From positions 372,001 through 436,000 of the forward strand of contig NZ_QJOW01000001.1 in NCBI RefSeq assembly GCF_009184545.1: DNA of 64,000 nt, in the 5' to 3' direction. Each line of letters starts with the position of its first letter. The first letter of the stretch is position 1. The stretch is from Halosegnis rubeus. Lineage in GTDB: Archaea > Halobacteriota > Halobacteria > Halobacteriales > Haloarculaceae. The notes below the pieces were generated by a model. It had not been told where the DNA came from, did not search any database, and saw nothing but the letters and a program-made list of their open reading frames with translations. The position numbers and the translations under genes are program-made. Shown in pieces: positions 60,800-64,000 of this stretch.

Positions 60800-62343
60800 T
60801 GATCGAACTGCTCATCGCGCTGTGTCTGCTCGGCGCGTTCGCGGTGTTCGTCCTCCCGGACGAGTACGCACCGAAGGCGGCCTTCGGCATCTCGCTCGTG
60901 CCGCTTGCCCTCTCGTTGTACATGTACCTCACGTTCGACGGGACGGGCAACGCACTGCTGGGCGGCGATATCGCCTTCGAGAGCCAGTATCAGTGGCTCA
61001 CCCTCGGGAGCTACGACGTGTCGTGGTTCATGGGACTCGACGGCATCTCGATGCCGCTGGTCGTGCTCGCGACGCTGCTCACGACGCTCGCGATTCTCGC
61101 GTCGTGGACGCCAATCGATATGCGTCAGAGCCAGTTCTACGGGCTCATGCTGTTCATGGAGGCGTCGCTCGTCGGTGTCTTTGGCGCGCTCGATTTCCTC
61201 ATCTGGTTCGTCTTCTGGGAGGCCGTCCTCGTCCCGATGTACTTCCTCATCGGCATCTGGGGCGGCGCACGCCGGAAGTACGCCGCGATTAAGTTCTTCG
61301 TCTACACGAACATCGCTTCGATCGTGATGTTCGTCGGCTTCTTCGGGCTGGTGTTCGGGCTGGGTGACTCCATCTCCTCGCTCGCGCTGCCCGAAATCGC
61401 GCAGGCGCTGCGCACGGACGGAGCACTCGGCTCGCTGGGCGCGTTCGGTGCCGACCAACTCGCGCTGCTTGCCTTCGTGGCGATGTTCATCGGGTTCGCG
61501 GTGAAGGTGCCGGTCGTGCCGTTCCACACGTGGCTCCCGGACGCCCACGTCGAGGCGCCGACGCCTGCGTCGGTGATGCTGGCCGGCGTCCTCCTGAAGA
61601 TGGGGACGTACGCACTGTTGCGATTCAACTTCACGATGCTTCCGAGCATCGCCCGTGACCTCGCGGTCCCGATTGCGGTGCTTGGTGTCGTGTCCATCCT
61701 GTACGGCGCGATGTTGGCGCTGGCTCAGTCGGACCTGAAGCGCATCGTCGCCTACTCGTCCGTGTCGTCGATGGGCTACGTCACGCTGGGACTCGTCGCC
61801 TACACGATGTACGGGACCGGCGGCGCGACCTTCCAGATGGTGAGCCACGGACTCATCTCCGGGCTCCTGTTCGCGTGCGTCGGTGTAATCTACAACACCA
61901 CGCACACGCGCATGGTCGGTGACATGTCCGGGCTCGCGGACAAGATGCCCGTGACAGCCGGCGCGTTCGTCGCCGGCGCGTTCGCGTACATGGGGCTACC
62001 ACTGATGGCCGGCTTCGCGGCGGAGTTCTTCGTCTTCGTCGGGAGCTTCGATGCCCACTTCGCCTACTCCACCCTGCTTACTGCGCTCGCGATGTTCGGT
62101 ATCGTCATTGTGGCCGGCTACCTGCTGTGGTCGATGCAGCGGACGTTGTTCGGTCCGTTCCGCTCCGAGACCGACTACGAAGTCACGACCGCATCGCTTC
62201 ACGATGTGGTTCCGCTCCTCGTGCTCATCGTGTTCATCATCGCCCTCGGGACGTTCCCGTACGACCTCGCGTTCGAGCGCGTGCTCGACGCAACTGAACC
62301 GATTCTCGAAACCACTGCCGCGAACTTCGGAGGTGGGCTCTGA
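60796..62343 (+). CDS. nuoM: NADH-quinone oxidoreductase-like subunit M
   Basis: A 515-residue antiporter-type proton pump subunit with about 14 helices. WEAVLVPMYFLIGIWGG carries the helix-5 Glu, VKVPVVPFHTWLPDAHVEAPTPASVMLAGVLLKMG the conserved Lys and broken helix, and LKRIVAYSSVSSMGYV a second motif. ATG at 60796 overlaps the nuoL stop; an ATG one codon later and a GTG 3 codons earlier are alternatives. Confidence 0.96.
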   Translation: MMIELLIALCLLGAFAVFVLPDEYAPKAAFGISLVPLALSLYMYLTFDGTGNALLGGDIAFESQYQWLTLGSYDVSWFMGLDGISMPLVVLATLLTTLAILASWTPIDMRQSQFYGLMLFMEASLVGVFGALDFLIWFVFWEAVLVPMYFLIGIWGGARRKYAAIKFFVYTNIASIVMFVGFFGLVFGLGDSISSLALPEIAQALRTDGALGSLGAFGADQLALLAFVAMFIGFAVKVPVVPFHTWLPDAHVEAPTPASVMLAGVLLKMGTYALLRFNFTMLPSIARDLAVPIAVLGVVSILYGAMLALAQSDLKRIVAYSSVSSMGYVTLGLVAYTMYGTGGATFQMVSHGLISGLLFACVGVIYNTTHTRMVGDMSGLADKMPVTAGAFVAGAFAYMGLPLMAGFAAEFFVFVGSFDAHFAYSTLLTALAMFGIVIVAGYLLWSMQRTLFGPFRSETDYEVTTASLHDVVPLLVLIVFIIALGTFPYDLAFERVLDATEPILETTAANFGGGL

Positions 62344-63830
62344 TGGTCGAGCCAGCATGGGCGGCGACCGCGCCCGTCCTCGTCCTCGCGTCGACGGCGC
62401 TCGCTTTGTTCCTCGTGGACAGTATCGACCCCGAGTCGAACCGCCCGCGACTGCTTTCGGGCGTGGCCTTCGTCGGTGCGCTCGCCGCGATGGGCGTCTC
62501 GCTCGTCTATCTCCTCACCGGCGTCGGCACGGAACCGATTTCGCTGTACGGTGACCAACTCGTCGTCGACCAGATGTCGCTGTTCTTCCAGGTTATCGTC
62601 ACCAGCGTGACGGCCGTCGTCGTGCTCGGCAGCCACGATTACCTCAACAGCCATCGGTATCAGGCGGAGTACTACACGCTCATCATGCTCGCCGTGACCG
62701 GGATGACAGTGATGGCTGCTGCGGGCTCGCTCGCCGTCGCGTTCGTCGCACTCGAACTCGCGTCGCTCCCGTCGTACGCGCTCGTCGCGTTCATGAAACA
62801 GAACAAGGGAAGCGTCGAGGCGGGACTCAAGTACTTCCTCATCGGCGCGCTCTCGTCTGCCGTGTTCGCGTTCGGCATCTCGCTGGTGTACGCGGCCACC
62901 GGGACGCTGCTGCTTGACGGCATCGCGGAACAGCTCGTCGAGGGAACCGAGCTACCGGGCGTACTCGGTGTCGGGCTGTTGATGATTATCGGCGGATTCG
63001 CGTACAAGACCGCGAGCGTCCCCTTCCACTTCTGGGCCCCCGAGGCGTACGAGGGTGCACCCGCACCGGTGTCGGCGTTCATCTCGTCGGCGTCGAAGGC
63101 GGCCGGCTTCGCGCTCGCCTTCCGCGTGCTCGTCGTGGCCTTTCCGATTGCCAGTTCCGGCGTGCAGAACGCGCTCGACTGGACGGTTGTCGTGACGGTG
63201 CTCGCTGTCGCCACGATGACGCTCGGTAACTTCGCCGCTGCGACACAGGAGAACGTCAAGCGGATGTTGGCGTACTCTTCCATCGGCCACGCCGGTTACG
63301 TGCTCATCGCGCTCGCGGCGCTTACCGGAACGGGCGAACAGAGTCTCATCCTCGGTGCAGGGATGATTCACCTGCTCGTTTACGGCTTCATGAACACCGG
63401 TGCGTTCCTGTTCGTCGCGCTCGCGGAGTACTGGGACGTGGGCCGTACCTTCCAGGATTACCGCGGGCTGGCGAAGCAGGCACCGCTCGTCAGCGTCGCC
63501 ATGACCGTGTTCATGTTCTCGTTGGCCGGGCTTCCGGTCGGGGCAGGCTTCCTCTCGAAGTACTACCTCTTTGCCGGCGCTGTCAACGGTGGACTGTGGT
63601 GGCTCGCGCTCGTCGGTGCCGTCAACAGCGCACTGTCGCTGTTCTACTACAGCCGCGTCGTGAAGGCGCTGTGGATCGACGAGCCGGACGAGCCGCACGT
63701 CATCGAGTCGTATCCGTCGGCGCTGTACGGTGCTGTCATCGTCGCCGCGGTCGTGACCGTGGGACTGCTCCCCGGGCTCGTCCTGTTTGACAACGTGGCA
63801 TTTGATGCGGCCGCAGTGCTGTTCGGCTAG
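62343..63830 (+). CDS. nuoN: NADH-quinone oxidoreductase-like subunit N
   Basis: A 495-residue antiporter-type subunit. VALELASLPSYALVAFMKQNKGSVEAGLKYFLIGALSSAVFAFG, YKTASVPFHFWAPEAYEGAPAPVSAFISSASKAAGFAL and VKRMLAYSSIGHAGYVL are typical. It overlaps the nuoM stop by one base and is the last gene of the cluster. Confidence 0.97.
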   Translation: MVEPAWAATAPVLVLASTALALFLVDSIDPESNRPRLLSGVAFVGALAAMGVSLVYLLTGVGTEPISLYGDQLVVDQMSLFFQVIVTSVTAVVVLGSHDYLNSHRYQAEYYTLIMLAVTGMTVMAAAGSLAVAFVALELASLPSYALVAFMKQNKGSVEAGLKYFLIGALSSAVFAFGISLVYAATGTLLLDGIAEQLVEGTELPGVLGVGLLMIIGGFAYKTASVPFHFWAPEAYEGAPAPVSAFISSASKAAGFALAFRVLVVAFPIASSGVQNALDWTVVVTVLAVATMTLGNFAAATQENVKRMLAYSSIGHAGYVLIALAALTGTGEQSLILGAGMIHLLVYGFMNTGAFLFVALAEYWDVGRTFQDYRGLAKQAPLVSVAMTVFMFSLAGLPVGAGFLSKYYLFAGAVNGGLWWLALVGAVNSALSLFYYSRVVKALWIDEPDEPHVIESYPSALYGAVIVAAVVTVGLLPGLVLFDNVAFDAAAVLFG

Positions 63831-63872
63831 TCCGAACAGTGGATTTTACCCACTCGCTCTCCACCTCGTAGT

Positions 63873-64000
63873 ATGGCATCCCGACTCGTCTTGGGCTGCG
63901 GGTCGGTCGGTAGACAGCTCGCCGTCGCCGAGAGTAGCCGCACACACGTTGTGACCGAGGACGAACACCGGGTCGAGACCCTCCGGTCGGACGGTATCGC
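63873..64000 (+). CDS. Rossmann-fold (TrkA-N-like) protein, N-terminal part
   Basis: The frame starts at ATG 63873 and runs off the window after 42 residues. MASRLVLGCGSVGRQLAVA is a NAD-type Rossmann glycine motif, and HVVTEDEHRVETLRSDGI the next beta-alpha unit, as in TrkA-N domains. In haloarchaea such an N-terminus often belongs to a DHH-family phosphoesterase, but that part is not visible. GGATTTTACCC at about 63842-63850 is a TATA box for a leaderless start, so it is separate from nuo. Confidence 0.7.
   Translation, partial: MASRLVLGCGSVGRQLAVAESSRTHVVTEDEHRVETLRSDGI

Overview
The window is chromosomal DNA from a halophilic archaeon (class Halobacteria). The reasons are high GC with strong G/C at third codon positions, very acidic proteins, archaeal-type ribosomal proteins (eS1, uS15, L1-L10-L12, L11), halocyanin, a PGF-CTERM S-layer glycoprotein with archaeosortase A, KEOPS Pcc1, diphthine synthase, Gar1, SRP19, and TATA boxes about 25-30 bases upstream of many start codons, the pattern of leaderless haloarchaeal genes. 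The genus cannot be fixed from sequence reading alone. Gene density is very high: no gap exceeds about 250 bases, and many convergent neighbours share stop codons.

Layout. 1-3.05 kb: end of a halocyanin, then a minus-strand ribosomal/KEOPS operon (uS15, a degenerate RecJ-like protein, Pcc1, eS1) and tRNA-Ala(GGC). 3.1-12.1 kb: two aminotransferases, an alpha/beta hydrolase with an RHH protein, an Lrp regulator, a four-repeat LEA14-like membrane protein, a thioredoxin-like protein and a xanthine/uracil permease. 12.2-23 kb: a large haloarchaeal coiled-coil protein of unknown role, a winged-helix regulator, purA, a Trm112-like protein, CbiX with its DR2241-type Fe-S partner, cysS, a lipoprotein and a TctA-like permease. 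23.1-27.3 kb: the L12-L10-L1 operon with a structured leader, a GT87-type membrane glycosyltransferase and L11. 27.3-36.7 kb: DRG GTPase, a double VOC protein, the S-layer glycoprotein, a type II toxin-antitoxin pair, archaeosortase A, dph5, trm5 and tRNA-Thr(CGT) followed by a decayed tRNA-like remnant. 36.9-53.4 kb: an Mqo-like oxidoreductase, a cupin, a BtuCDF-type importer whose binding protein also carries PGF-CTERM, srp19-gar1, a creatininase-family hydrolase, a sugar dehydrogenase, a nitrilase, a LEA14-like gene broken by an in-frame amber codon, a PhoU-like regulator, an NAD kinase-like protein, an Agl23-like membrane protein, and purK-purE. 53.4-63.8 kb: an eleven-gene nuo cluster (A, B, CD, H, I, J1, J2, K, L, M, N) without nuoEFG, followed by the start of a Rossmann-fold gene cut by the window edge.

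How genes work together. The S-layer protein and BtuF are both predicted substrates of the archaeosortase encoded between them. The nuo genes form one respiratory proton-pumping complex that must take electrons from something other than an NADH module, and Mqo and halocyanin are other parts of the respiratory chain. purA, purK and purE serve purine synthesis. CbiX (cobalt insertion) and BtuCDF (uptake) may both serve cobalamin. I found no CRISPR array, rRNA operon, insertion sequence or intact provirus. The strongest leads are the amber codon in the conserved WW motif of the second LEA14-like gene, the structured leaders of the S-layer and L1 genes, the S-layer/toxin-antitoxin/archaeosortase neighbourhood, and the RecJ-like protein without a DHH motif.
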